From: Burkholderiales bacterium
Lineage (GTDB): Bacteria; Pseudomonadota; Gammaproteobacteria; Burkholderiales; Burkholderiaceae_C
Length of the DNA: 34,507 nucleotides
Assembly: GCA_026400105.1 (NCBI GenBank)
Contig: JAPLPQ010000010.1
Span: 1 to 34,507 of the forward strand
Direction: 5' to 3'
Part shown: piece after piece, positions 1 to 7,610 of the stretch
Layout of the letters: each line of letters starts with the position of its first letter
Numbering within the stretch: position 1 is the first letter of the stretch
Translations under genes and position numbers: made by a program
The notes under the pieces: generated by a model
Told to the model about the DNA's origin: nothing
What the model saw: only the letters and a program-made list of their open reading frames with translations
The model's database searches: none

Positions 1-1
1 C

Positions 2-1105
2 ACCCGCTACCTCGGTAAGTCCGACTTCGGCCGCCCCGCGACCAACGAATACATGAGGCAGATCGCCGTCACGGCCGAAAGCCTGGGCTACGACGGCCTG
101 CTGATCCCGACCGGCAGCTCCTGCCTCGACCCCTGGGTCACCGCCGCCAGTCTGATTCCCGTGACCCAGCGCATCAAGCTGCTGGTCGCCTTGCGCACCT
201 CGGTCAGCGGTCCGACCGCTTCGGCGCGCCAGGCCGCGACGCTGGACCAGGCGCTCAAGGGCCGGCTGCTGCTCAACGTGGTGCCGGGCGGTGACGCCAC
301 CGAGCTCGCCGCCGAGGGCGTCCACCTCGCGCATGACGAGCGCTACGAGGTCGCCGACGAATACCTGACCGTCTGGCGCCAGCTGCTGCAGGGCGACACG
401 GTCGACTTCGAGGGCAAGCACTTCCAGATCGAGGGCGCGAAGAACTACTTCCCGCCGGTCAGCCAGCCCTATCCGCCGCTGTACTTCGGCGGCTCTTCGC
501 CGGCCGCGCACGAGCTGGCGGCCAAGCATGTCGATGCCTACCTGACCTGGGGCGAGCCGCCCGCCGCGGTGGCCGAGAAGATCGCCGACGTGCGCGCGCG
601 CGCCGCCAAGCATGGCCGCACGGTGCGCTTTGGCGTGCGCTTGCAGGTCATCGTGCGCGAGACCAACGCGGAGGCCTGGGCCGAAGCCGAGCGCCTGATC
701 AGCAAGCTGACCGACGAGGACATCCAGGCCGCGCAGGCCAACTTCGCCAAGATGGACTCGGTCGGCCAGAAGCGCATCACCGAACTGCACGGCGGCGACC
801 GCAACAAGCTCGAGATCAGCCCCAACCTGTGGGCCGGCGTCGGCCTGGTGCGCGGCGGTGCCGGCACGGCGCTGGTCGGCGACCCCGAGACGGTGGCCGC
901 GCGCCTGAAGGAATATGTCGACCTCGGCGTCGACAGCTTCGTGCTGTCGGGCTACCCGCACCTGGAGGAAGCAATCCGCTTTGCCGAACTGGTGTTCCCG
1001 CTGCTGCCGGGCAAGCAGCCGGTGACGCTGCGCGACCAGGCCATGACCGGCGGCGCCTTCGACGTGCGCGCCAGCGAAAACACCGAACTGAAGAAGGCCG
1101 CATGA
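2..1105 (+). CDS. SsuD-like FMNH2-dependent alkanesulfonate monooxygenase, 5' truncated by window edge
   Basis: The reading frame is open from base 2, so the gene starts before the window; an internal ATG at 53 is not the true start because homologous sequence ([10 protein letters not shown]) precedes it. It is a bacterial-luciferase-fold monooxygenase that would use reduced FMN and O2 to release sulfite from an alkanesulfonate in the cytoplasm. The SsuD blocks [49 protein letters not shown] and SGYPHLEEA are all present. The cysteine matching E. coli SsuD Cys54 is kept, but the catalytic His228 in RLHVIV is replaced by Gln (codon 644-646). The GGD loop also differs from the intact SsuD at 21913 (VVPGGD versus LVTGGD). 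It is probably a paralogue with another substrate. The stop overlaps the start of the next gene (ATGA), which indicates translational coupling. Confidence 0.9.
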   Translation, partial: TRYLGKSDFGRPATNEYMRQIAVTAESLGYDGLLIPTGSSCLDPWVTAASLIPVTQRIKLLVALRTSVSGPTASARQAATLDQALKGRLLLNVVPGGDATELAAEGVHLAHDERYEVADEYLTVWRQLLQGDTVDFEGKHFQIEGAKNYFPPVSQPYPPLYFGGSSPAAHELAAKHVDAYLTWGEPPAAVAEKIADVRARAAKHGRTVRFGVRLQVIVRETNAEAWAEAERLISKLTDEDIQAAQANFAKMDSVGQKRITELHGGDRNKLEISPNLWAGVGLVRGGAGTALVGDPETVAARLKEYVDLGVDSFVLSGYPHLEEAIRFAELVFPLLPGKQPVTLRDQAMTGGAFDVRASENTELKKAA

Positions 1106-1947
1106 ACGTGATCGACATGCGCTGCAGGCCGGCCTACCTGCACGACTTCTTCGGCGCCACGCCCGGCAGCGCGACCAACGAGACCGCGCGCTGGCTGAAT
1201 CGCCGCGTCGGCACGCGCGGCGATGACGAGCATTACGCCCGCTCGCGCACGCCCGAGGGCTTCCTGGCCGAGATCACCGATGCCGGCCTGAGCCAGGCGG
1301 TGGTGGTCGGGCGCCACACGCCCGCGCAGCATCTGCCCAACGACCGTATCCACCAGATCGTCAGCGCGGACCCGCGGCTGGTCGGCATCGGCGCGGTCGA
1401 TCCGGACCTGCTCGGCGCTGCCACGCTGGACGAGATCGATCGCATCGTGAACGTGCTGGGCCTGGCCGGGGTCAACCTCGAGCCCGGCTTTGCGGCGCCG
1501 GCGCGCCATCCGGACGATCCGGTCTATTTCCCGCTCTACGAGCGCCTGGCCGAGCTCGGCGTGCCGGTGTTCCTGATGTCGGGGCCGACCACGCCCGACC
1601 AGCGCTACAACGACCCGGCCCCGCTGGCGCGGGTCGCGGCGGCCTTCCCGCAGCTGCGCATCGTGGCCTACCACGGCTACTGGCCCAATGTGCAGCAACT
1701 GCTCGGCGTCGCCTTCCGGCACGAGAACATCTACCTGGTGCCCGACATGTACCTGTTCCTGCCGGGCAGCGAGGTGCTGGTCGATGCCGCCAACGGCTTC
1801 CTGGCCGACCAGCTGCTGTTCGGTTCGTCCTATCCGTTCCGTCCGATCAGGCAGAGCATCGAGGATGCGCAGCGGCTGGGGTTCAGGGATGGCGTGCTGG
1901 AGAAGTTCTTCTTTGGAAATGCCAAGAGGGTGCTGGGGAGGGGGTGA
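1102..1947 (+). CDS. Amidohydrolase_2-fold protein lacking most canonical metal ligands
   Basis: A 281-residue TIM-barrel protein that resembles the amidohydrolase_2/ACMSD-like family, with the late block [11 protein letters not shown] and the C-terminal [10 protein letters not shown]. The ATG at 1102 overlaps the upstream stop; an in-frame extension to 829 runs through the monooxygenase gene and is not coding. The family normally has an N-terminal HxH, a central histidine and an aspartate in GSDYP. Here the N-terminus reads IDMRCRP (residues 4-10), the beta-strand that usually carries a histidine reads VFLMSG (156-161), and the aspartate is Ser243 (GSSYP). His191 in AYHGYW remains. The protein is therefore likely not a normal zinc hydrolase. 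Coupling to an SsuD-like enzyme suggests it acts on the aldehyde or acid product of desulfonation, but that is inference. Confidence 0.8.
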   Translation: MNVIDMRCRPAYLHDFFGATPGSATNETARWLNRRVGTRGDDEHYARSRTPEGFLAEITDAGLSQAVVVGRHTPAQHLPNDRIHQIVSADPRLVGIGAVDPDLLGAATLDEIDRIVNVLGLAGVNLEPGFAAPARHPDDPVYFPLYERLAELGVPVFLMSGPTTPDQRYNDPAPLARVAAAFPQLRIVAYHGYWPNVQQLLGVAFRHENIYLVPDMYLFLPGSEVLVDAANGFLADQLLFGSSYPFRPIRQSIEDAQRLGFRDGVLEKFFFGNAKRVLGRG

Positions 1948-2608
1948 GGGCGGCTAAATCCAGTTACTAAATTTTCGGAAAGAATTGTCACATCCGAGCG
2001 TACAGGCACTCGTTATGCCTAAAGAACGATCAGACCAGGTTCGGCAGCTTCTGGATGCGGCGCAAGGCGCCCAGAGCTAGCCGCTTCATCTCGTCTTTGG
2101 ATTCGACGAACTGGCTGCCGACGCGTCGCTTGATGAGCGCGGCGCCCAAAGAGGTGCGATCACCGAGGCCTCGATTTCCTGCCACGGCATGCGCGAGGCC
2201 AGCACGGCCAGCGGATGGCGCAGGTCGATCATCTGGTCGAGGCGGCTGCGGAAGAAATCGGCCGTGTCACTCATCGTGCAAAACTCCCAGAAAACAGGGC
2301 ATGGCAGGGAGGAACTGCGAGAAATATTACCCAAGAAAGCCTACAAAAGAATGACGGATCAAGGGGCGCGGATGTTTCCGGGGCGACTACGTACTCCGAT
2401 TCAAAGACAGGCTCCATCTCCTTGCTGGGAAACGGGAAGAGCTTGACCTTGGAGCATCTCTGCGAATGCCAGCCTTCATAGAAAGCATTTGCGCGAGCCG
2501 AACAATGAGGTAAAACATTTTGAACATGAAGACTAATATTCAAGCTCAGGGGGACGTAGCAGGCCTGCCGGCGGAGTATTTCTCTGAAACGAGGGGTTAG
2601 CCCTGAAG
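1948..2608. other. Gene-poor left border of the AT-rich island
   Basis: No intact gene is supported in this 661-base stretch. It holds the transposase remnant listed separately (2030-2274), then about 330 bases with only weak overlapping ORFs that lack family resemblance and credible ribosome binding sites. Composition changes from GC-rich to AT-richer from about 2280 onward, which fits the edge of an inserted segment. Confidence 0.5.
2030..2274 (-). mobile_element. Transposase remnant, IS5-like N-terminus plus a second out-of-frame fragment
   Basis: From the ATG at 2272-2274 (minus strand) the first ~43 codons read MSDTADFFRSRLDQMIDL then RHPLAVLASRMPWQEIEASV, which I recognise as the N-terminus of a widespread IS5-family transposase. 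The frame then loses similarity and stops at 2086. A different minus-strand frame carries a transposase-like C-terminal segment (RRVGSQFVESKDEMKRL, then ALGALRRIQKLPNLV) that ends in TGA at 2030-2032. The two pieces may come from one internally deleted element or from two elements joined near 2150. No DDE catalytic region is left and I could not identify terminal inverted repeats, so the remnant is inactive. Confidence 0.65.
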
Positions 2609-4423
2609 TCAAGGGGCTAGTAGTTCACTTTCAAAAATGTCAAATATTGAAGAAAAGTTCCGAAAGTCTTCCGATGTTCCATTGAAACAGAGCCAGTTAC
2701 ACAAATTTTTCTTTTCATCCTTGTTGATGGATTTTTTTGCGGGCGAAATGACTTCTTGGCCTCGAATTCGTATGCTTGTTGATTCTGCTGAATCGATGAA
2801 TTGAGGGTGGCTATTTTCGAGTTCTGTAATTCGTTCCAGAGGTATGAGATTTTCAATTCCTATAGTTATTGAAGATGCTTTGATTGAGGGGATGACACGC
2901 TTTATAAGTCGCCCTTTTTCTGATGCCGCTTTGTTTGTATCGCAGTCGTAGAGCAAGAGAATTTTTGAGGGCAGTAGTTCTGCCAGCTGAACTTCGTAGG
3001 ATCGCCAAATCTTGTCCAAGTTACCGAACCCAGACCCATCTCTAAGTTGAATGGTTTCAAGAATATGTGACTTTCCAAGCAACTCAGCCGCCCTCGTGAT
3101 GTATCGAATGTCGTAATCGCCCTCGACGAAGACGATTGGGCGTGAATTGGCCTTTAGAGTTTTAGCAATCTCTTGTCTGTGCAAGTTTGTTTGCTTGAAT
3201 GTTTCATAGGCTGCCGTGTATTCCGAGAAGTCTGATGCCAAAGCAAACTCGCCATCGGGCATGTTTACTATTTTGAAGCCGTCGATTCCAAATCTCTCTT
3301 CCATCCCAAGTAGAAATAGGGGGGAGTGAGTGGTAATTATGAATTGTACATTTGGGAACGATGCCAGAAGGTCTGGCAAGATTTCTTTCTGGTGACGTGT
3401 ATGTAGGTGTGCATCAATCTCATCAATGATTACGATCCCGCGTATGTCGCTTAGGTTATCCAAAGAACCCCCGCTCAAGTCATAATCACGCATCGTAGAC
3501 AGGAAAAGATTAAGTAGCAAAACTTCCCCTGTTGAAAGTTGAAATATGTTTGGAATCCACGATGCCTCGTCCTTAATTATTGAAATTAACCGATTGCGCC
3601 TGCTGCCAGCACCTAGTCGAATTGTCCCATCAAAATGAAGTGTCGTACGGAGTAGTTGCAGAACAGCTTCGTAAATTCGTGAGCTCTGCCCTTGAAATCC
3701 TGTGAATACAGGGACGTTAATGGTTTGCTGATTTGGCCCGACTGGAAATTGCATGTTCGTCGTCGAGAGCTCAAATGCTTGGCGATCAAATATTAGATCT
3801 AAAAGCCAATTTCTATTTGCCTTGAGAGGTGATGTGGAAATAATGCTTCTATTGGAGTGGCGATTGATGTGCTTTAGCTCGGTATAGCTCGCTCTTTCTA
3901 TTAGGTTGTCTAGATTTAGCCATGCGGGTTCTTCAAAACGATTAACTGGAAAATATAGGCAGCATTTATTCTCAAACAACTCATTGGCTGTTTGTTCGTT
4001 GTGAGAAAGGGAGTTTTGAATATAAGAGAACTCATGTGCGGGTATGGCAGTCCAGGTACTCCTTGCCGGAGAAAAGGAATAGGCTTCCTCAAATTTAGAC
4101 TTTTGTGTGTCGAGTTGCCATTCTTCGACATACTGTCCATTATCAAATTCAACACGTCCGTATGAATAGTGCGCTCCAGTTCTAATGTACTGAGGGCTTC
4201 TGTATTTATAGACCTTCCCGTGTTCAACTTCTGTATCATCGAAAGCAACCTGTTTTGCAGTTATCAGTGTGTTGACTAGGTAGGATAGAAGAATTGTCTT
4301 CCCTGTGCCGTTTTCGCCGACGATTACTAATGGCTTAGGACTGCCTGAATCGGTTTTTGGGAAATCGATGGAGAGATGTTCAATCGGACCAGAGTTTTCA
4401 ATTTTTATATTCTTGAAGTACAT
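2609..4423 (-). CDS. AAA ATPase with C-terminal TOPRIM domain (OLD-family-like nuclease)
   Basis: A 604-residue protein. The N-terminus (KNIKIENSGPIEHLSIDF) and Walker A GENGTGKT (36-43) are of the SMC/RecF/OLD type. An ABC-like signature QLSTGE lies at 295-300, Walker B VIIDEID at 331-337 and a switch histidine in TTHSP at 364-368. The C-terminus has a TOPRIM-like domain with FVEGDYD (432-438, acidic residue E434) and the DxD motif YDCDT (492-496). This order is that of OLD (overcoming lysogenization defect) nucleases, many of which act in phage defence alone or with a partner such as GajB or a reverse transcriptase. No UvrD-like helicase or reverse transcriptase is next to it, so a single-gene (class 1) OLD is the best guess. 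Codon use and base composition are AT-richer than the flanking operons, indicating transfer. The ATG at 4421-4423 has only a weak ribosome binding site. Confidence 0.8.
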   Translation of the reverse strand: MYFKNIKIENSGPIEHLSIDFPKTDSGSPKPLVIVGENGTGKTILLSYLVNTLITAKQVAFDDTEVEHGKVYKYRSPQYIRTGAHYSYGRVEFDNGQYVEEWQLDTQKSKFEEAYSFSPARSTWTAIPAHEFSYIQNSLSHNEQTANELFENKCCLYFPVNRFEEPAWLNLDNLIERASYTELKHINRHSNRSIISTSPLKANRNWLLDLIFDRQAFELSTTNMQFPVGPNQQTINVPVFTGFQGQSSRIYEAVLQLLRTTLHFDGTIRLGAGSRRNRLISIIKDEASWIPNIFQLSTGEVLLLNLFLSTMRDYDLSGGSLDNLSDIRGIVIIDEIDAHLHTRHQKEILPDLLASFPNVQFIITTHSPLFLLGMEERFGIDGFKIVNMPDGEFALASDFSEYTAAYETFKQTNLHRQEIAKTLKANSRPIVFVEGDYDIRYITRAAELLGKSHILETIQLRDGSGFGNLDKIWRSYEVQLAELLPSKILLLYDCDTNKAASEKGRLIKRVIPSIKASSITIGIENLIPLERITELENSHPQFIDSAESTSIRIRGQEVISPAKKSINKDEKKNLCNWLCFNGTSEDFRNFSSIFDIFESELLAP

Positions 4424-4499
4424 AGCGACCGTATGTTTGTGAGGACTAATTTTTTAATTCAACAGTTTACGCGGCTTTTTGCGCAGGGCCAGTAAAGTG

Positions 4500-4763
4500 A
4501 TGAGTTGGATATACGTTCATTTTCTGATATTGGTGACAAATGAACTGGCTGCGTTAAATTGGTTCTTCTATTTTGTCTTTTCGATAACATTTCTGTTTTG
4601 GATAATGTTGTTTCTCCGAGTTGAGAATGTCGTGAAGACTGGTCGAAATTGTTGTTGTTTGATTTGGTTTCCAGTCAACTTATGTAGCGAGCAAGGTTTT
4701 CGAATAAGTTGCGAGGGTAAGCTCTGCGATTGCCGACACAAAAACAGTGGCGTGCGCCTGTAG
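4500..4763 (+). CDS. Possible small hydrophobic membrane protein
   Basis: An 87-codon ORF from ATG 4500. Residues 5-40 or so are strongly hydrophobic (FLILVTNELAALNWFFYFVF and FLFWIMLFLRV), giving one or two transmembrane helices; the rest is cysteine-rich and not recognised. It lies divergently just upstream of the OLD-like gene. No good ribosome binding site is visible, and its 3' third overlaps a zinc-ribbon remnant on the other strand whose coding frame is more convincing. It may simply be a chance ORF in AT-rich DNA. Confidence 0.2.
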   Translation: MSWIYVHFLILVTNELAALNWFFYFVFSITFLFWIMLFLRVENVVKTGRNCCCLIWFPVNLCSEQGFRISCEGKLCDCRHKNSGVRL

Positions 4764-4892
4764 CGAGAAAGCGCGAACTGATGAGCTGCATTGAGGGCAC
4801 GGATTTCGCATGCTCGGATTACCATCCGTCGACTCGCCAACTATCACAGCACCACAATCGCCGCAAGTTGTATCCGTTTTGGTCTTTTGATT
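4680..4892 (-). pseudogene. Fragment of a zinc-ribbon protein gene
   Basis: The minus-strand frame reads TCGDCGAVIVGE ... RNPCPQCSSSVRAFSL and ends at a TAA (4680-4682). CxxC...CxxC spacing is that of a small zinc ribbon, and the following HATVFVSA stretch resembles the N-terminal part of hypothetical proteins that normally continue well beyond this point. No ATG, GTG or TTG in a plausible place opens this segment, and the long ORF around it (to 5360) is made by read-through into unrelated sequence. I read it as a decayed gene piece lacking both ends. Confidence 0.45.
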
Positions 4893-4894
4893 AT

Positions 4895-4950
4895 CTCCTG
4901 CCGCTGCGTGTCCGGTTAACCGAGGTGTTCGGTTTCGCTGTGCTGGGCTT
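4895..4950 (-). repeat. Intergenic repeat-like segment encoding NTSVNRTR in one frame
   Basis: On the minus strand this stretch translates as KPNTSVNRTRSGRR. The peptide string TSVNRTRYG is one I recall as a recurring artefactual C-terminus in Comamonadaceae proteins, caused by a dispersed intergenic repeat. Here it follows the VOC pseudogene. Only one copy is present in the window, so its repeat status rests on recall. Confidence 0.3.
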
Positions 4951-4969
4951 GCGTTCACCAACCCACGAG

Positions 4970-5379
4970 TTACGCCTGAGTGGCAATCTCGTGATATCAC
5001 ATTCCAGTGAACTGAACAATGCAGAACCCATAGCTGAAGGGATCTGCCAGGAACGCGATCTTCTCCCAGCTTGAGCTTCGAACGTTTTGCTAAAACAGAG
5101 CGCCAGCTCTTGTCGCGCGCGACACCGCAGTATCGATGTCTTGAACGACCATGTCGAGATGTACCGGCATCCAGTGCTCTTGTAGTCCCTCTTCTGTGTC
5201 GCCCCAGAGGAAGAGCTCGATCCAGCCGGATTTGACAGAAGATAGATCGGAGCCGATGCACTAAGCAGTTCGATGCCGTTCTGTCCAAAGCGCCGTGCGA
5301 CGTACAACTCAAACGCGGTCGAGTAAAATTTGATTGAGCATGGAAGAACGCCCACATCAATGTTCACGAGAAGTTGCAC
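4970..5379 (-). pseudogene. Frameshifted VOC (glyoxalase/bleomycin-resistance-fold) protein gene
   Basis: From a GTG at 5377-5379 the first frame gives VNIDVGVLPCSIKFYSTAF and ELYVARRFGQNGIELLSASA, a clear VOC-family N-terminal half. Near 5200 the similarity moves to another frame: HWMPVHLDMVVQDIDTAVSR followed by ATRAGALF and an in-frame TAG. Homology resumes in yet another frame with WEKIAFLADPFSYGFCIVQF, then a TGA, then YHEIATQA and TAA (4970-4972). At least two frameshifts and two internal stops break what was a gene for a ~130-residue single-domain VOC protein. The original substrate cannot be told. Confidence 0.75.
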
Positions 5380-5481
5380 GAGTTTATTCCCTTACGATGC
5401 CTAAATCTCAAGGTAATCGTCTGCTTGATCGCCCAGTTAGGCTAATGAGCGGAGATAAAACCTTGTGAGTGCAGGCTGCCT

Positions 5482-6426
5482 TCAATCTTGGCTAGATGAA
5501 GGAAATTCACTGGATTCTTTAGTTGGCTCAATCTCGTCATTGAGGCACTCTAGTGCTTCTCCACGCATTGCCTTTCTGATTTGACTTGCAGCCACTTCGC
5601 TATTTCCGCTGCTCCAAGTTGACTGCATAGAGTCTGGGTCAATGATCGACCGTATTTCCGCTCGCTCGTAATCTAAAAGTGGGCGCCCCGATAGGAACAG
5701 CCTTCCGCCTTCGAGTTTTGGCCAGAAGAAGCCTACGTCGGTAGAGTTTAGGTATTGGTAAACCTTGACCGCTTGAGGTGCACCACCGATGCTATCACCT
5801 GCTGATGAATTTCTCAGTAGATCTCGTATGCACTCGAAAGGCTCCATGTTAAACCTTGCTGTTAGTGGCTGACGCATGTCAAGGCCATAGCGCAACTGTG
5901 CCAAAGCTTTTACTTTCTTGCGTAGTTCTTCAATCCACTCAGGGTCGCCAGCGATTTCAATTTTCCCAAGACCGCCTAGGGCATTACTTCCGGTCCGCTC
6001 ATTAGCAATAAAAGAGAAGGTTTTTTGATCAAACTCTATTCGCCACAAGCGAAATGATTTATTCCACCAATCGTAGCCGCCGAACAAAAATGTGACTGCA
6101 GGGACATTCTCACCCTGTGCGAAGTTGTGGACTTCACGTTGCATCTGATTTAGCAGGTTAAGCAGATGTGCTTTGAACTTTGAAAGCGTGAGCGAGCGAG
6201 TCTGCGACGGCGCATGAAGATCGGCCGCCTTAATTGTGGCGATGATCATGGGGTAAGCCCAATCTGTTCTGCCAGCAAAGCAAATGGCGGCGTCTGTTCG
6301 ATTGAAGCGAAATGTTTTTTGGCAATGGTCAAATCTTTTGCCACTACTTAGTCGGCTATCTGAGCAGAAAAATAGTTCTTCGGCTCCATTTTCTAGGGTT
6401 CGAATCCAAGCTGCAGCTATTGTCAT
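5482..6426 (-). CDS. Candidate proteasome/HslV-like Ntn-hydrolase protein
   Basis: A 314-residue protein from ATG 6424-6426. The N-terminus MTIAAAWIRT..ELFFCSDSRLSSG...QKTFRF...ICFAGRTDW follows the pattern of HslV and proteasome beta subunits: Thr2, which would be N-terminal after Met removal, an Asp in SDSR (residue 23), a Lys in QKT (37) and a glycine turn FAGRTD (50-55). This suggests a self-exposed threonine nucleophile. Past residue ~180 the sequence is unfamiliar and the last 30 residues are acidic and serine-rich. The protein is longer than HslV (~175) and no HslU/ATPase partner is adjacent; the OLD-like ATPase is 1 kb away across pseudogenes. It is AT-richer than the operons. The family call rests on motif spacing only; it could be an uncharacterised island protein. 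Confidence 0.5.
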   Translation of the reverse strand: MTIAAAWIRTLENGAEELFFCSDSRLSSGKRFDHCQKTFRFNRTDAAICFAGRTDWAYPMIIATIKAADLHAPSQTRSLTLSKFKAHLLNLLNQMQREVHNFAQGENVPAVTFLFGGYDWWNKSFRLWRIEFDQKTFSFIANERTGSNALGGLGKIEIAGDPEWIEELRKKVKALAQLRYGLDMRQPLTARFNMEPFECIRDLLRNSSAGDSIGGAPQAVKVYQYLNSTDVGFFWPKLEGGRLFLSGRPLLDYERAEIRSIIDPDSMQSTWSSGNSEVAASQIRKAMRGEALECLNDEIEPTKESSEFPSSSQD

Positions 6427-6956
6427 GTGCGTTGCGGATGAGTTGCCGATTGCGCAGCGTGTGGTCTAAATAGGTTTGGGTGGGATGAGTAAATATTGCT
6501 AATTCTGCTAATTGGAATTATTTTATAATGAGATATTGAGGAGTCTGTTTTGGATCAAAAAAATAGCTTCTTACCTTGGCGTCAATGATGAGTTTAGATA
6601 ACCTAAAAATCGCGAATTTCTAGCCCCACTCGTGATAGCAAGCGGGCACGTCAAGCGCTGATAACTTGACGCATTTCACCAAAAAAAAAGAGCAGGGTTG
6701 GTGGATAGGATAATATTTTAGGTCTTGATTGCCTGCACAGCAGCTCACCGTGAAGTACCGATCTTATCTTGACCGGACGGTTGCCATGATGCAGCGAACT
6801 ACCGCTATTGGTCGGTACCCGTCAGCCAACGAATCTGAACCGACAGCTGCCGCCACGCATCCATTCAGGCAAACTATCCAACCATCAGCTTCTCCACAGT
6901 ATTATTTCTGACTTTATACACCAATTCGGCAACTTGGTCGACCTGACCGCTCCCCC
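6427..6956. other. Gene-free right border of the AT-rich island
   Basis: I see no credible coding frame in these 530 bases. They hold a perfect 7-base inverted repeat (6649-6671), a run of nine A at 6681-6689 and a stretch (6740-6900) of moderate GC whose translations look like noise. Composition returns to GC-rich at the stop codon of metI. Confidence 0.5.
6649..6671. repeat. Inverted repeat CGTCAAG-N9-CTTGACG
   Basis: A perfect 7-base inverted repeat with a 9-base spacer. The nearby A9 run lies 3' on the plus strand, so this is not a rho-independent terminator for either strand. It could be an operator-like site or a by-product of insertion. Confidence 0.3.
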
Positions 6957-7610
6957 TCATCTCGCCCTCAACCTCCTGACCCAGAAGTCCCCCGCGAACT
7001 GCACCAGGCTGACCAGCGCGACCAGCACCACGATCACGGCGATCATCACCGTGGTGTCGAAGCGCTGGTAGCCGTAGCGGATCGCCAGGTCGCCGAGTCC
7101 GCCCGCGCCCACGGCACCGGCCATCGCCGAGGCACCGATCATCGACACCAGCGTGATCGTGAAGCCGCCGATGATGCCGGGCAGCGCCTCGGGCAGCAGC
7201 ACATGGCGCACGATATGCCAGCGCCGGCAGCCCATGGCCTGCGCGGCCTCGATCAGTCCGTGCTCGACCTCGCGCAGGCTGACTTCGGCGATGCGCGCGA
7301 AGAACGGCGTGGCGCTGATCGACAGCGGCACCACGGCGGCCCAGATGCCGATCGTCGTGCCCGTGATCAGCCGGGTCAGCGGGATCAGCGCGACCAGCAG
7401 CACGATGAAGGGCGTGGCGCGAAAGGCGTTGACAAGGCTGCCCGCGATCCGGTTGAAGCGCGGCGCTTCCAGCACGCCGCCGGGCGAGGTCAGCACCAGC
7501 AACACCGCCAGCGGAATGCCGGCGACCAGCGCGATCAGCCCCGAGGCGCCCACCATGAGCAGCGTGTCCAGAAAGGCCTCCCAGAGGCGTTCATACATGA
7601 TCGGCGACAT
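6957..7610 (-). CDS. metI: MetI-like methionine ABC transporter permease
   Basis: A 217-residue inner-membrane protein with five or so hydrophobic helices and the permease-to-ATPase coupling (EAA) loop [20 protein letters not shown] before the final helices, as in D-methionine permease MetI (family length ~217). The start ATG at 7608-7610 lies inside the end of metN, a 20-base overlap, so translation is probably coupled; an alternative Met five codons in is possible. It is the last gene of the nine-gene operon. Given the DszA/DszC-like partners, the substrate may be a methionine-like thioether or sulfoxide rather than methionine. Confidence 0.92.
   Translation of the reverse strand: MSPIMYERLWEAFLDTLLMVGASGLIALVAGIPLAVLLVLTSPGGVLEAPRFNRIAGSLVNAFRATPFIVLLVALIPLTRLITGTTIGIWAAVVPLSISATPFFARIAEVSLREVEHGLIEAAQAMGCRRWHIVRHVLLPEALPGIIGGFTITLVSMIGASAMAGAVGAGGLGDLAIRYGYQRFDTTVMIAVIVVLVALVSLVQFAGDFWVRRLRAR

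Noticed and set aside
2271-2612. 113-codon minus-strand ORF directly after the OLD-like gene, considered as a partner gene
   Set aside because: It needs a TTG start overlapping the OLD-like stop, has no ribosome binding site or family resemblance, and runs into the transposase remnant.
4680-5360. 226-codon minus-strand ORF with a zinc ribbon
   Set aside because: Its 5' two thirds are an out-of-frame reading of the VOC pseudogene; only the 3' end (4680-4892) looks genuine.
6729-6911. 60-codon plus-strand ORF in the right island border
   Set aside because: No start signal and a composition of noise; no family recognised.
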